Positions 8,940 to 16,873 of a DNA stretch of 45,703 nt are shown here, in pieces. A model generated the notes under the pieces. It was not told the origin of the DNA and did not search any database. It saw only the letters and a list, made by a program, of their open reading frames with translations. The number at the start of each line of letters is the position of its first letter. Within the stretch, counting starts at the first letter, position 1. The DNA comes from Kiritimatiellales bacterium (GTDB lineage Bacteria; Verrucomicrobiota; Kiritimatiellia; Kiritimatiellales; Pontiellaceae). The stretch covers positions 1-45,703 of the forward strand of contig QKAU01000033.1 of assembly GCA_003246265.1 (NCBI GenBank), written 5' to 3'. A program made the position numbers and the translations under genes.

Positions 8940-9995
8940 TCAATCCGCCCCCTCCAGGATGGCCTCCACCGCGTCGAGGAACCGGAACATTTCGGGCGCG
9001 GTGCCGATGGTGACGCGCAGGTAGTCCCTGGTGCGCTCCTCCCGGCCGAAGTAGCGCACGATGATCTTCCGCTTGCGGAGCGCTTCGAAGAGCGGCTTCG
9101 CCCCGATGCCCAGCGGTTTGATCCAGAGGAAGTTGGTCTGCGAGTCGCACACGTCGAAGCCCAGCTCCAGCAGCCGTTCCGCCACCCGCCGCCGCGTTTC
9201 GACGATCGCCTGCACGTTGGCGCGCATCGTCTGCTGGTCGAGGATGGCCACACGGGCGATCTCCTGCGTGAGATAGTTGACGTTGTAGGAGTCCTTGATC
9301 TTGTACATGGCACCGATCAGCCCGGCATCGCCCACGCAGTAGCCCAGCCGGATGCCGGCGAGCGAGTAGGATTTGGACAGCGTGCGCGCCACGAGCACGT
9401 TGGGACAGGCAAGCGCGAGGTCCATGCAGTTTTCGCTGGCGAAGTCGGCATAGGCCTCGTCGATGAGCACAACGCCGCCGAACCCCTTGGCAAACGCCTC
9501 GACCTGCGCCTTCGCGTAGGATTTGCTGGTCGGGGCGTTCGGGTTGGTCAGGAAGAAGAGCGAGGCCGCATAGCCTTCCGGCATCCGCCAGCCGAAGCGC
9601 GCATCGAGCGGCACGGGCCGCTTTTCGATATCCTCGATATCGGCGAGCACCGGATAGAGCGAGTAGGAGGGGTCGAAATAGCCGACCGAGCCGTCGCGCT
9701 CCACGAAGGCTCGCAGGCAGAGCGCGAGCACCTCGTCCGAACCGTTGCCGGCAAAGACGTTCTCGACGGCGCAGCCGTGGAGTTCCGCGATCGCCTTGCG
9801 CAGCTCGAGGCAGAGCGGATCGGGGTACCGCGAGAGCACCGCGATGTCGACCATCGAGAGGATGTCCTGCACGTCCGGCGAGGGCAGGTAGGGGTTTTCG
9901 TTGGTGTTCAGCTTGACGATGCCGGCCTCCTTGGGCTGCTCGCCGGGCACATAGCCCTCCATCGCCTGCACCGATTTCCGTATCAAGTTGTTCAT
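8940..9995 (-). CDS. hisC: Histidinol-phosphate aminotransferase
   Basis: A PLP-dependent class I/II aminotransferase of 351 residues that converts imidazole-acetol phosphate to histidinol phosphate in histidine synthesis. Visible family features are KLNTNENPY near the N-terminus, SRYPDP, GNGSDE (cofactor phosphate binding), DEAYADF and the Schiff-base lysine in TLSKSYSLAG (Lys208). Length is normal. It starts 8 bases after the hisD stop, so the two histidine genes are co-transcribed and the order matches the last steps of the pathway. HisC and aromatic aminotransferases overlap in sequence, but the hisD neighbour makes HisC the best call. Confidence 0.95.
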   Translation of the reverse strand: MNNLIRKSVQAMEGYVPGEQPKEAGIVKLNTNENPYLPSPDVQDILSMVDIAVLSRYPDPLCLELRKAIAELHGCAVENVFAGNGSDEVLALCLRAFVERDGSVGYFDPSYSLYPVLADIEDIEKRPVPLDARFGWRMPEGYAASLFFLTNPNAPTSKSYAKAQVEAFAKGFGGVVLIDEAYADFASENCMDLALACPNVLVARTLSKSYSLAGIRLGYCVGDAGLIGAMYKIKDSYNVNYLTQEIARVAILDQQTMRANVQAIVETRRRVAERLLELGFDVCDSQTNFLWIKPLGIGAKPLFEALRKRKIIVRYFGREERTRDYLRVTIGTAPEMFRFLDAVEAILEGAD

Positions 9996-10003
9996 GAATC
10001 AAC

Positions 10004-11308
10004 CTATTCGAAGCGTATGGTCGCTGAGCGCGCGTGGCCGTCGAGGGTCTCGATGCGGCCGAACGCCTCGACGACCGGCAGGGTTTCCATCAGGTCTTCG
10101 CGGGTGAACTGGATCAGGCTGATGCGCCGCCGGAAATCCTCGACGGTCAGGCCGGAGAAGTAGGCCGCCGTCCCGCCCGTCGGGAGGACGTGGCTGGGCC
10201 CCGCGGCAAAGTCGCCGACCGACTCGGGCGTCCATTCGCCGACAAACAGGGCCCCGGCGTTCCGGACCTTGCCGATCCATTTGTCCGGGTGCTTGACGAT
10301 CAGTTCCATGTGCTCGGGCGCGAAGCGGTTGCAGAGATCCATGCCGTCGCCGAGATTCCTCACCACCACCAGCAGCATGCCGTTGGCCAGTACCTTGGCG
10401 ATCGGTTCCGCGCGGGAGAGGGTTTGCGCCTGGCGCAGCACTTCGGCACGGATCGCCTCGGCCATCCGCTGCGAGGTGGTGACCAGCAGCGACTTCTCCG
10501 ACCCCGTGCCGTGCTCGGCCTGCGAAAGCAGGTCGGCTGCCACATGGGCGGGTTTGGCGGAGGTGTCGCACAGCACCGCGATCTCGCTCGGTCCGGCCAC
10601 CATGTCGAGCGCCACATCGCCGTAGACCTGCCGCTTTGCGGCCGTCACGTAGGGGCCTCCGGGGCCGACGATCTTGCGCACCTTGGCGATCGTCTTGGTG
10701 CCGTAGGCCATTGCTCCGATGGCGTGGACTCCGCCGATCTTGTAGATTTCCGTGGCCCCGGCGAGGACCAGGGCATGGATGATATAGGGATTCAGCCGAC
10801 CGTCCGGACCGGCCGGCGAGCAGGCGACCAGTTCCTTGACGCCAGCCACCTTGGCCAGGGTGAGCGTCATCAGGGCCGTGGAGGCCAGCGGCGCGGCGCC
10901 GCCGGGGATGTAGGCACCCACGCGGTCGTAGGGGACAAACCGTTCGCCGAGTGTTCCACCCCGGGGGGTCGGCATGGACCAGTCGCTACGAAGGCCTTTT
11001 TCAGAAAAGGCGGCGATGCGCCTGCGCGCCTCGGCGGCCGCGCGCTTGAAGTCGTCGTCGACCAGCCGGTCGGCTTCAGCAATCTCCGCGTCCGTCACGC
11101 GCAGGCGGCGGATCGAGATGTTGGAACCGTCAAAACGCCGCGCGCACTCGATGACCGCCTTGTCGCCGCGTTCCTCGACATCGGCCAGGATGGAGGCGGC
11201 GGCCTGCATGGCCTGCTCTTCCACCGCGGGCCGCAGGAGAAACTCCTCGACCTTGCCGTATTTCCTGGAGGTGTCCCATTTGACGATCGGTGCCCAATTC
11301 CTGCTCAT
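10004..11308 (-). CDS. hisD: Histidinol dehydrogenase
   Basis: A 434-residue NAD- and zinc-dependent enzyme for the final two oxidations of histidine synthesis (L-histidinol to L-histidine). Family motifs are in order: YDRVGAYIPGG, IVGPGGPYVTAAKRQVYG, DMVAGPSEIAV, the zinc-site stretch LLSQAEHGTGS, and the catalytic Glu-His pair in RFAPEHMEL. GPSHVLPTGG follows. The start at 11308 has GAGGAT about 7 bases upstream. It lies between mnmE (47-base gap) and hisC (8-base gap) on the same strand. Confidence 0.97.
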   Translation of the reverse strand: MSRNWAPIVKWDTSRKYGKVEEFLLRPAVEEQAMQAAASILADVEERGDKAVIECARRFDGSNISIRRLRVTDAEIAEADRLVDDDFKRAAAEARRRIAAFSEKGLRSDWSMPTPRGGTLGERFVPYDRVGAYIPGGAAPLASTALMTLTLAKVAGVKELVACSPAGPDGRLNPYIIHALVLAGATEIYKIGGVHAIGAMAYGTKTIAKVRKIVGPGGPYVTAAKRQVYGDVALDMVAGPSEIAVLCDTSAKPAHVAADLLSQAEHGTGSEKSLLVTTSQRMAEAIRAEVLRQAQTLSRAEPIAKVLANGMLLVVVRNLGDGMDLCNRFAPEHMELIVKHPDKWIGKVRNAGALFVGEWTPESVGDFAAGPSHVLPTGGTAAYFSGLTVEDFRRRISLIQFTREDLMETLPVVEAFGRIETLDGHARSATIRFE

Positions 11309-11355
11309 GGCCTATCCTCAGTGTTCAATGGCCGGGAAACGTACCCTGACCGCGT

Positions 11356-12720
11356 TCATTTGCCGATGCAGAAGCGCGAGAAAATATTGTCCAGAAGCTC
11401 GTCGTGGTAGGCCCGCCCCGTGACCTGCCCGAGCATTTCGAGGGCCGTTCGCAGATGTTCACTGGCCATCGCCGCGTTCTCTTCGATGTTGCGCTCCAGC
11501 AGACTCCTTGCGCTCCGGGCTTCGTGGTGGGCCTTGGCAAGCAGGGCGCGGTGGCGCTCCGAAATGACGGCATGGGGAGGGGCGTGCAGGTCGGCGCCGC
11601 GCTCCAGCGCCTGCGCCATCGCCTTCTTAAGGTCGGCCAGCCCTCGGCCGGAAGCCAGGGACGTTTCGATGCCGTCGATCTGCACCCTCCTGCCCAGGTC
11701 CACCTTGTTCAGGACCACGATGCTGCGGTCGGGATCGAGCCGGCCCAGACGGACGCGGTCTTCCTCGTGCAGGGGCTCGGAGGCGTCGACCAGGTAGATG
11801 GCGAGGTGCGCCTCCGCGCCGTGGGCCTCCGCGCGGCGGATGCCTTCGGCCTCGATTTCGCAGTCGGTTTGGCGCAGCCCCGCGGTGTCGATGATGCGCA
11901 AGGGGATGCCATCGAGCACGAAGCCCTCCTCGATGGTGTCGCGCGTGGTGCCGGCGGTGCTCGACACGATGGCGCGGTCGTAGCCCAGAAGGGCGTTGAG
12001 CAACGTGGACTTGCCGGCATTGGGTCGGCCAAGGATGACGATGCGGGCACCTTCGCGCAGCAGCCGCCCCTCGTCCCAGGTGTCGAACAGCTCGTCCAGT
12101 TCGAGAAAGGTACGGTCCAGCAGGCTGGCAATGCCGGAAAAGACATCGTCAGGCAGCTCGTCCTCCACGAAATCGAGGGTGGTCTCCAGGTTGGCGGCAA
12201 CCTCCATGAAGGCGTCGTAGAGCGCGTTGAAGCGCTGGCTGAGCCGGCCTTCCATCTGTTCGAGGGCGGCGGCGGCGGCACGGTCGGACCGGGCCCGGAT
12301 CAGGTCGTAGATTCCTTCGGCCTGCACGAGGTCGATGCGCCCGTTGAGGAAGGCCCGTTTGGTGAACTCGCCCGGCTCGGCCATGCGGGCCCCCGCTTCC
12401 AGCACCCGCCGCAGGATGCGACGGAGCACGACGGAGCCGCCATGGCCCTGGATCTCGACCACATCCTCGCAGGTATAGCTTCTGGGCGCGCGCATCACGA
12501 GTGCCAGTCCGGCATCGATCTCGCCGCCATCGGCTTCGACGACCTTTCCGTAGGCAAAGGTTCCATGCTCGCGCACGGAGAGGGGGGTGCCGTCCAAAGG
12601 ATGGAAGAACTGGTCGACAATCTGCCAAACACCGGGGCCCGAGATGCGCACGATGCCGACCCCACCCTCGCCCGGGGGGGTGGCGATCGCCGCAATGGTC
12701 TCCGCGTCGTAGGACAACAT
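11356..12720 (-). CDS. mnmE: tRNA uridine-5-carboxymethylaminomethyl(34) synthesis GTPase MnmE
   Basis: A complete 454-residue MnmE (TrmE). With MnmG it modifies the wobble uridine of certain tRNAs. The N-terminal tetrahydrofolate-binding domain starts [22 protein letters not shown]-like after MLSYDAE. The embedded G domain shows G1 GRPNAGKS (231-238), G3 DTAG (278-281) and G4 NKVD (338-341), and the protein ends with the diagnostic CIGK. No strong Shine-Dalgarno precedes the ATG at 12720. A hairpin at 12784-12807 separates it from the EF-hand gene, so mnmE probably has its own promoter and starts the long run through hisD, hisC and the ABC cluster. Confidence 0.97.
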   Translation of the reverse strand: MLSYDAETIAAIATPPGEGGVGIVRISGPGVWQIVDQFFHPLDGTPLSVREHGTFAYGKVVEADGGEIDAGLALVMRAPRSYTCEDVVEIQGHGGSVVLRRILRRVLEAGARMAEPGEFTKRAFLNGRIDLVQAEGIYDLIRARSDRAAAAALEQMEGRLSQRFNALYDAFMEVAANLETTLDFVEDELPDDVFSGIASLLDRTFLELDELFDTWDEGRLLREGARIVILGRPNAGKSTLLNALLGYDRAIVSSTAGTTRDTIEEGFVLDGIPLRIIDTAGLRQTDCEIEAEGIRRAEAHGAEAHLAIYLVDASEPLHEEDRVRLGRLDPDRSIVVLNKVDLGRRVQIDGIETSLASGRGLADLKKAMAQALERGADLHAPPHAVISERHRALLAKAHHEARSARSLLERNIEENAAMASEHLRTALEMLGQVTGRAYHDELLDNIFSRFCIGK

Positions 12721-12783
12721 GCGCGGGATGATAGCCGTTTGGAACGGGCGGGAAAGCAGAATCCGACCGGCCTGGGAAAAGGA

Positions 12784-12807
12784 AACCCCGCGCCGTGGCG
12801 CGGGGTT
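12784..12807 (-). terminator. Perfect hairpin, probable terminator after the EF-hand gene
   Basis: Eleven-base perfect inverted repeat, AACCCCGCGCC and GGCGCGGGGTT, around a 2-base loop. It lies 25 bases past the stop of the minus-strand EF-hand gene and upstream of mnmE. The minus strand continues with TTTCC, so the U-tract is short; the stem is strong enough for partial or full termination. Confidence 0.65.
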
Positions 12808-12832
12808 CTTTCATGGAACTAAGGGGGCGACG

Positions 12833-13123
12833 CTATTCGGCCGCCGGCTGTTCCGCACCCTTTTCTTTCTTCTTTTGGGCATGGGCCTTCTCTTCGGGAC
12901 TCAGGACGCCGTCCTTGTTGGTGTCCATCTTGTCGAAACGGGCTTCGGTCTTGGCCTGGTCGAACTCCTGGCCCTTCTTTTCGGCCATCTTGCGCTGGTT
13001 TTCTACGTATTGGGCCTTGGTGACGCTGCCGTCCTTCTTTCCCTTCTCCTTCTGCGTGCCCTCTTCGGCCTGCACAGCGACTGCAACGCAGCCCACCAGG
13101 GCCGCGAACAACCACTTCTTCAT
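12833..13123 (-). CDS. Small secreted EF-hand protein
   Basis: A 96-residue exported protein. The signal peptide is MKKWLFAALVGCVAVAVQA, with cleavage expected after Ala19. The mature part is highly charged. It holds one good EF-hand loop, DTNKDGVLSPEE, with Ca-ligand positions D-N-D-V-S-E, and a weaker half-site, KKDGSVTKAQY, about 45 residues earlier; the tail is Lys/Glu/Ala rich. The start at 13123 is set by AGGAGG 8 bases upstream and by the signal peptide; a longer frame lacks both. It is probably a periplasmic calcium-binding protein. No partner is evident. Confidence 0.85.
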   Translation of the reverse strand: MKKWLFAALVGCVAVAVQAEEGTQKEKGKKDGSVTKAQYVENQRKMAEKKGQEFDQAKTEARFDKMDTNKDGVLSPEEKAHAQKKKEKGAEQPAAE

Positions 13124-13246
13124 GGCAACCCTCCTATCGGAAGTTTTGGCCCGGCCGTTGCCCAATCCCAATCATGGAACAACCCGGAAACCACGCATGG
13201 AACGTAGCATATCGCGGCGGCATGGACACTCGCATAAATAAAAAAA

Positions 13247-13264
13247 GCGGCCGTGGAAGGCCGC
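13247..13264 (-). terminator. Rho-independent terminator of the ferredoxin gene
   Basis: Stem GCGGCC/GGCCGC with a 6-base loop. On the minus strand it is followed directly by a run of seven T and then ATTTA. It lies 24 bases after the ferredoxin stop codon, which is textbook position and form. Confidence 0.9.
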
Positions 13265-13288
13265 CTTCTCGATGCAGGTTGCGTTGCG

Positions 13289-13459
13289 CTAGCCGGCGGA
13301 AATCGCATCCACCGGGCAGGAATCGGCGCAGGCGCCGCAATCCGTGCAGGTGTTGGCGTCGATGACGAACTGGTCGTCGCCTTGGCTGATGGCCTCGACG
13401 GGGCAGGTCGACTCGCAGGCGCCGCAGGAAATGCATTCGCTGGAAATGACATATGCCAT
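13289..13459 (-). CDS. 2[4Fe-4S] ferredoxin
   Basis: A 56-residue clostridial-type ferredoxin, a soluble low-potential electron carrier. Two complete cluster motifs are visible, CISCGACESTCP and CTDCGACADSCP, each CxxCxxCxxxCP, giving two cubane clusters with the usual cross-ligation. The start at 13459 (MAYVISSEC) is fixed by AGAAGGAG upstream; the longer frame adds unrelated residues. Its own terminator follows, so it is a single-gene unit, divergent from the Fur-family gene across a 151-base intergenic region. The redox partner is not encoded beside it; a flavin reductase lies about 6 kb away without operon linkage. Confidence 0.96.
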   Translation of the reverse strand: MAYVISSECISCGACESTCPVEAISQGDDQFVIDANTCTDCGACADSCPVDAISAG

Positions 13460-13610
13460 GGTTTCTACTCCTTCTCTGGTTGGTTTAGCTGGGACAGATT
13501 TGTGGCCGAAAGGGGGCGAAGTTACCAGCAAAAACCGCGATTACAGCTTTATTTATCCTCCCCGGGCGTGTTTATATGTAGATTCAATTTAAAGAAACGA
13601 CGGTGTGGTT

Positions 13611-14090
13611 ATGAGCATGGATGAACGGCAGTTGCCCGAGGAGGTCCGGGAGTCGGTCGAGCAGGCGTGGCCCCTTTTTGTGGATTTCCTCAAGAAAAAG
13701 GAGGCCCGGATCACGCAGGCGCGGAAAATCGTCCTTACCCAGGTCTTTATGCGGCACGACCATTTTTGCGCCGACGACCTGGCCGCCGAGCTCTCCAGCG
13801 GACCCAACCACGTGAGCCGCGGGACGGTCTACCGGACCTTGGCGCTCATGGAGGAGGCCGGACTGGTGCGGGTCATCCGCGACACCGACGTCCATGCCCA
13901 CTACGAGCACACCTTCAACCATCCCCAGCACGAGCACATGATTTGCGACCAGTGCGGGCAGTTCATCGAGTTTTCCGATGAGCAGATCGTGAAGCTCATC
14001 GCCAAGGCCTGCTCCGCGCACGGCTTCAGGGAACGCACCCACCGGATCGCCGTATTCGGGATCTGCCGCACCTGCGCCGGGGGCGCATAG
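13611..14090 (+). CDS. Fur family metal-responsive transcriptional regulator
   Basis: A 159-residue Fur-type repressor. The N-terminal winged helix includes ARITQARKIVLTQVF and SRGTVYRTLALMEEAGLV (recognition helix). The C-terminal metal-binding dimer domain has HPQHEHMICDQCGQFIEF. Two CxxC pairs (CDQC and CRTC near the end) form the structural zinc site. The pattern is closer to Fur than to Zur or PerR, but metal identity cannot be read safely. ATG 13611 and ATG 13617 are both possible starts, and a GTG lies at 13605. It is divergent from the ferredoxin gene and convergent with the Cys-rich membrane peptide, so iron or redox control of this small neighbourhood is plausible. Confidence 0.92.
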   Translation: MSMDERQLPEEVRESVEQAWPLFVDFLKKKEARITQARKIVLTQVFMRHDHFCADDLAAELSSGPNHVSRGTVYRTLALMEEAGLVRVIRDTDVHAHYEHTFNHPQHEHMICDQCGQFIEFSDEQIVKLIAKACSAHGFRERTHRIAVFGICRTCAGGA

Positions 14091-14101
14091 GTATTGGCCG
14101 A

Positions 14102-14320
14102 TCAATGGGCGGAAGCCGCCTTCTTCCGGGCAGTCTCGGCCTGGAATTCCCGCAGCTCGCAGGAAGGGCACTGCACCTTTTCGCCCTTGTATACGACGCA
14201 GTCGTGGCTGCCGGAGCAACCGGGCTGCTTCTTCCTCAGCGCATTGACGGTTGCCAGGATGCCGAGGGGGACTCCCACGATCAGGAAGGCCGCCAGGAAC
14301 AGGGTAAGGAAAGTCGCCAT
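14102..14320 (-). CDS. Small Cys-rich single-pass membrane protein
   Basis: A 72-residue protein. Residues 3-27 form one membrane helix, followed by a basic turn (ALRKKQPG) and a tail with two cysteine pairs, CSGSHDC and CPSC. The layout recalls FeoB-associated Cys-rich and NqrM-type small metal-binding membrane proteins, but the spacing fits neither exactly, so no name is given. It ends 11 bases from the stop of the Fur-family gene. A weak AAGGCG precedes the ATG. It probably binds a metal or takes part in thiol chemistry at the membrane surface. Confidence 0.68.
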   Translation of the reverse strand: MATFLTLFLAAFLIVGVPLGILATVNALRKKQPGCSGSHDCVVYKGEKVQCPSCELREFQAETARKKAASAH

Positions 14321-14452
14321 TTTTCGCCTTGTTTTTCGGGGTGAAAGCTACCGGGAGCAACACTTGACACTTACCCGCATGCGACGGATACTGCAACCCC
14401 TTTGTTCACGATAAGCTTTCGGGTGCCGCCGGAGCGGCAGGGTGGTCCACCA

Positions 14453-15724
14453 ATGAGGAACGAGCATAAGACACGATCGGCAGGGCGTGCCGCCGCGGGG
14501 TTCGATCCCCTCGCCTCCGATTCCAACTTCTATTCCGGGTCGCCGAGCGAGCGGCCGCTCTACGAACAGCACAACCTGTCCGAGGCGCAGCGGGTGCGCA
14601 AGACCCGCCGGCACCAGGCGGTGGCCGGGCGCAGGAAAGAGGGGATCGATCCACGCGAAAAGATGGCCCTGTTGGCCATTCTCAAGGCGGGCGTCGTGCT
14701 CGTGCTGCTCGTCATCGCCTTTTTCCTGCTGTGGAAAGGGATCAAGCTCTACGAGGAAAGCATCTGGATCGAAAACCAGCGGCCGGAAGAGGCCGCCCCC
14801 GTGCTGCGTGAAGTGGTCCAGCTGGAGGAATTCGATATCGGGGACCAGGATTCGAGGATCCTGTTCGCCGAGCGCGTGAAGATGTGGGACGAAGCCGAAC
14901 GGCTGGTCCGGTCGGCCGATACCTTCATGCAGCGCAACAATATCGACCAGGCCATCGGCCGCTGCCAGGAGGCACTGCGGCTCGACCCTTTCCACATGGG
15001 TGCCTTGGAACGGCTGGGCAGGCTCTACAAGGCTCAGGGAATGCATGTGGAGGCGATCAACGCCTACATCCGGGCGCTGAGCGTCGATCCATCGCGTGAA
15101 GACCTCCATCTCGGGTTGATCGACCTGCTGGACCAGCGGGGGGATTCCGATGCGGTGGTCTTCATGGCCCGGTGGTATTTCGGGCAGCACACGTACAATG
15201 CCGATGTGCAGCGCCATCTGGCCAGCGCCCTCTACCAGAAGGGGGAATTTGCAGAAGCCGCGGAAGCGTTTGAGCGGGCGCTCAAGGATGCGCCCGAAGA
15301 TGTGGGGATTCTCGAACAGCTGGCAAAGGCGCGCATCCAGCTCGGCGAGTACGACAAGGCGCTGCCCTCCCTCGAGAAACTGCGCGAATTGAACTTCAAC
15401 GAACAGACCTACTACCTGCTCATCGCGGTATGCCACGCCCAGCTCGGCCATGGGCTCGAGACGGTCCAGACGCTGGGCAAGGCGGCGCATCTCTTCGGGC
15501 AGAATACGGTGGTTGGTTGGATGCAGGATCCACGTCTCGATCCGGTGCGCCAGGACCGCACCTTCCAGGCGTTTGCGGACCGCGTAGGCGGGGAGGAGTT
15601 CCGCAAGTGGCTCGAGCGCGTGGCCCAGAGCATGGAGAGCGAGGATCGCGAGAAGGTCATGCCCCAGTTGACCCTGCCTGAACGCGAGACGATCGACACC
15701 GAATTGCTCAAGCCCCGCAAATAG
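14453..15724 (+). CDS. TPR-repeat membrane protein
   Basis: A 423-residue protein with a charged cytoplasmic N-terminus of about 70 residues, one membrane helix (about residues 71-94, MALLAILKAGVVLVLLVIAF) and a C-terminal solenoid of about six tetratricopeptide repeats. Clear TPR helices are DQAIGRCQEALRLDP, VEAINAYIRALSVDP and AEAAEAFERALKDAP. The start at 14453 is preferred; an upstream TTG would add 17 residues and lacks a ribosome site. TPR domains scaffold protein complexes. It precedes the glycosyltransferase-like gene by 16 bases and so heads a TPR-GT-ComEC operon, suggesting envelope assembly. Specific role unknown. Confidence 0.87.
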   Translation: MRNEHKTRSAGRAAAGFDPLASDSNFYSGSPSERPLYEQHNLSEAQRVRKTRRHQAVAGRRKEGIDPREKMALLAILKAGVVLVLLVIAFFLLWKGIKLYEESIWIENQRPEEAAPVLREVVQLEEFDIGDQDSRILFAERVKMWDEAERLVRSADTFMQRNNIDQAIGRCQEALRLDPFHMGALERLGRLYKAQGMHVEAINAYIRALSVDPSREDLHLGLIDLLDQRGDSDAVVFMARWYFGQHTYNADVQRHLASALYQKGEFAEAAEAFERALKDAPEDVGILEQLAKARIQLGEYDKALPSLEKLRELNFNEQTYYLLIAVCHAQLGHGLETVQTLGKAAHLFGQNTVVGWMQDPRLDPVRQDRTFQAFADRVGGEEFRKWLERVAQSMESEDREKVMPQLTLPERETIDTELLKPRK

Positions 15725-15740
15725 ACCGGCTGCGAAGTCG

Positions 15741-16865
15741 ATGAAGATACTCTTTGCCACTTTCGGGGAGCTGTCCGTCGAATCGGGATCGGTCCGATCC
15801 GTCGCGATGCTCCGGGCCTTGGCCGACGCCGGGCACCGCGTTGATGTGATCGCGGCCCGCGCCAAGCTGCCGAGCCATCCCCATGTGCAGGTGCTGGCCG
15901 GCGCGGGGGAGGGCCGCCTCCCTCAACGCAAGTTGCGCATGGCGATCATGGGTGCATTGGGCAGGCGCACCCACGACGTGGTCCACGCCCTGGATACCTG
16001 CGCCCCTTTTGCCTCCCGCATCTGCCGCCTGCGCAAGGTTCCATTCGTGTACGACGCGGCCCGGTGCTTTACCGGCCCCGCCGCCGAGCCACCCTCCATC
16101 GGATGGCGCTGGTTCGCCAGGCGCGGCCAGCGCATCGAAAAGCGGATGATTGGCCAGGCGGCTGCGATCTTCGCCGGGTGCGATGCCCTGGTTCAGGACC
16201 TCCGCGGACTGGCTCCGGAGGCGGATGTGTCCTTGGTGGAAGACGTTCCGGCCCAATTCCTTGCCACTCCTGAAGACGGTGCCTTGCGGGCGCTGCAGGG
16301 AGGCGTCGTCGATGGGCCGGTCGGGCTGCTGGTGGTGGCTGGCGTGGTGCAGCCGACCTCGGCTGTCCTGCGCGATGTGCTGCTGGCCTCCCGCAAGGTC
16401 GTGGATTCGAATCCGCAGGCCCTATTCGTCTTCAAGGGATTACCGGTCCGCGATGCCGCGGCATGTGCCGCCAACCTGGATATCGCCGGGCGCTGCGTGT
16501 TCCTGGAGGAGAGCGAAACGGCGCGCTACCTCGGGCTGTTGAAGGCCGCCGGCGTTCTGTTGTTCGTACCGCCCGCGTCAGGCCGCTACCTGGATGCCGA
16601 AGCCTACACCCTGCTGCATGCTTCCGCCCCCCTCGTTGCTGTTCAGGCTGACGCCTACGCAAAGCTGCTGACCGACCGCAACTGCATCCCGGTCCTGCAG
16701 GGTGCGGATGCGATTGCCGAAGGGGTGCGGCAGGCGGTCCAGGAGCCGCTCTTTTCCTTGGGAATTTCCCTGAACGGCGAGCAGCTGATTGCGGATCGGC
16801 ACTCCTATTCCAGCTTCAAGCACAAGGTCCGCATGGCCTACCACGCCCTTGGCATCATTGAATAG
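15741..16865 (+). CDS. GT-B fold glycosyltransferase-like protein, degenerate active site
   Basis: A 374-residue protein with the start of a GT-B glycosyltransferase: MKILFATFGELSVESGSVRSVAMLRALADAGHRVDVI, typical of GT4 proteins. The C-terminal Rossmann half includes NPQALFVFKGLP and RCVFLEESETARYLGLLKAAGVLLFVP. In GT4 enzymes an EX7E motif binds the donor. Here the second Glu can be aligned (Glu287 in LDAEAY) but the first is replaced by a small residue in PPASGRY. It may be inactive or use an unusual donor. It lies 16 bases after the TPR gene and 8 before the ComEC gene. Fold confident, activity not. Confidence 0.78.
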   Translation: MKILFATFGELSVESGSVRSVAMLRALADAGHRVDVIAARAKLPSHPHVQVLAGAGEGRLPQRKLRMAIMGALGRRTHDVVHALDTCAPFASRICRLRKVPFVYDAARCFTGPAAEPPSIGWRWFARRGQRIEKRMIGQAAAIFAGCDALVQDLRGLAPEADVSLVEDVPAQFLATPEDGALRALQGGVVDGPVGLLVVAGVVQPTSAVLRDVLLASRKVVDSNPQALFVFKGLPVRDAAACAANLDIAGRCVFLEESETARYLGLLKAAGVLLFVPPASGRYLDAEAYTLLHASAPLVAVQADAYAKLLTDRNCIPVLQGADAIAEGVRQAVQEPLFSLGISLNGEQLIADRHSYSSFKHKVRMAYHALGIIE

Positions 16866-16873
16866 GAGGGGCC

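Noticed and set aside
8871-10163. 430-codon plus-strand frame over hisC
   Set aside because: Antisense shadow; hisC on the other strand is complete with active-site lysine.
14348-15865. 505-codon minus-strand frame over the TPR gene
   Set aside because: Mirror of the TPR coding sequence; no domain or start signal, whereas the plus frame has clear TPR motifs.
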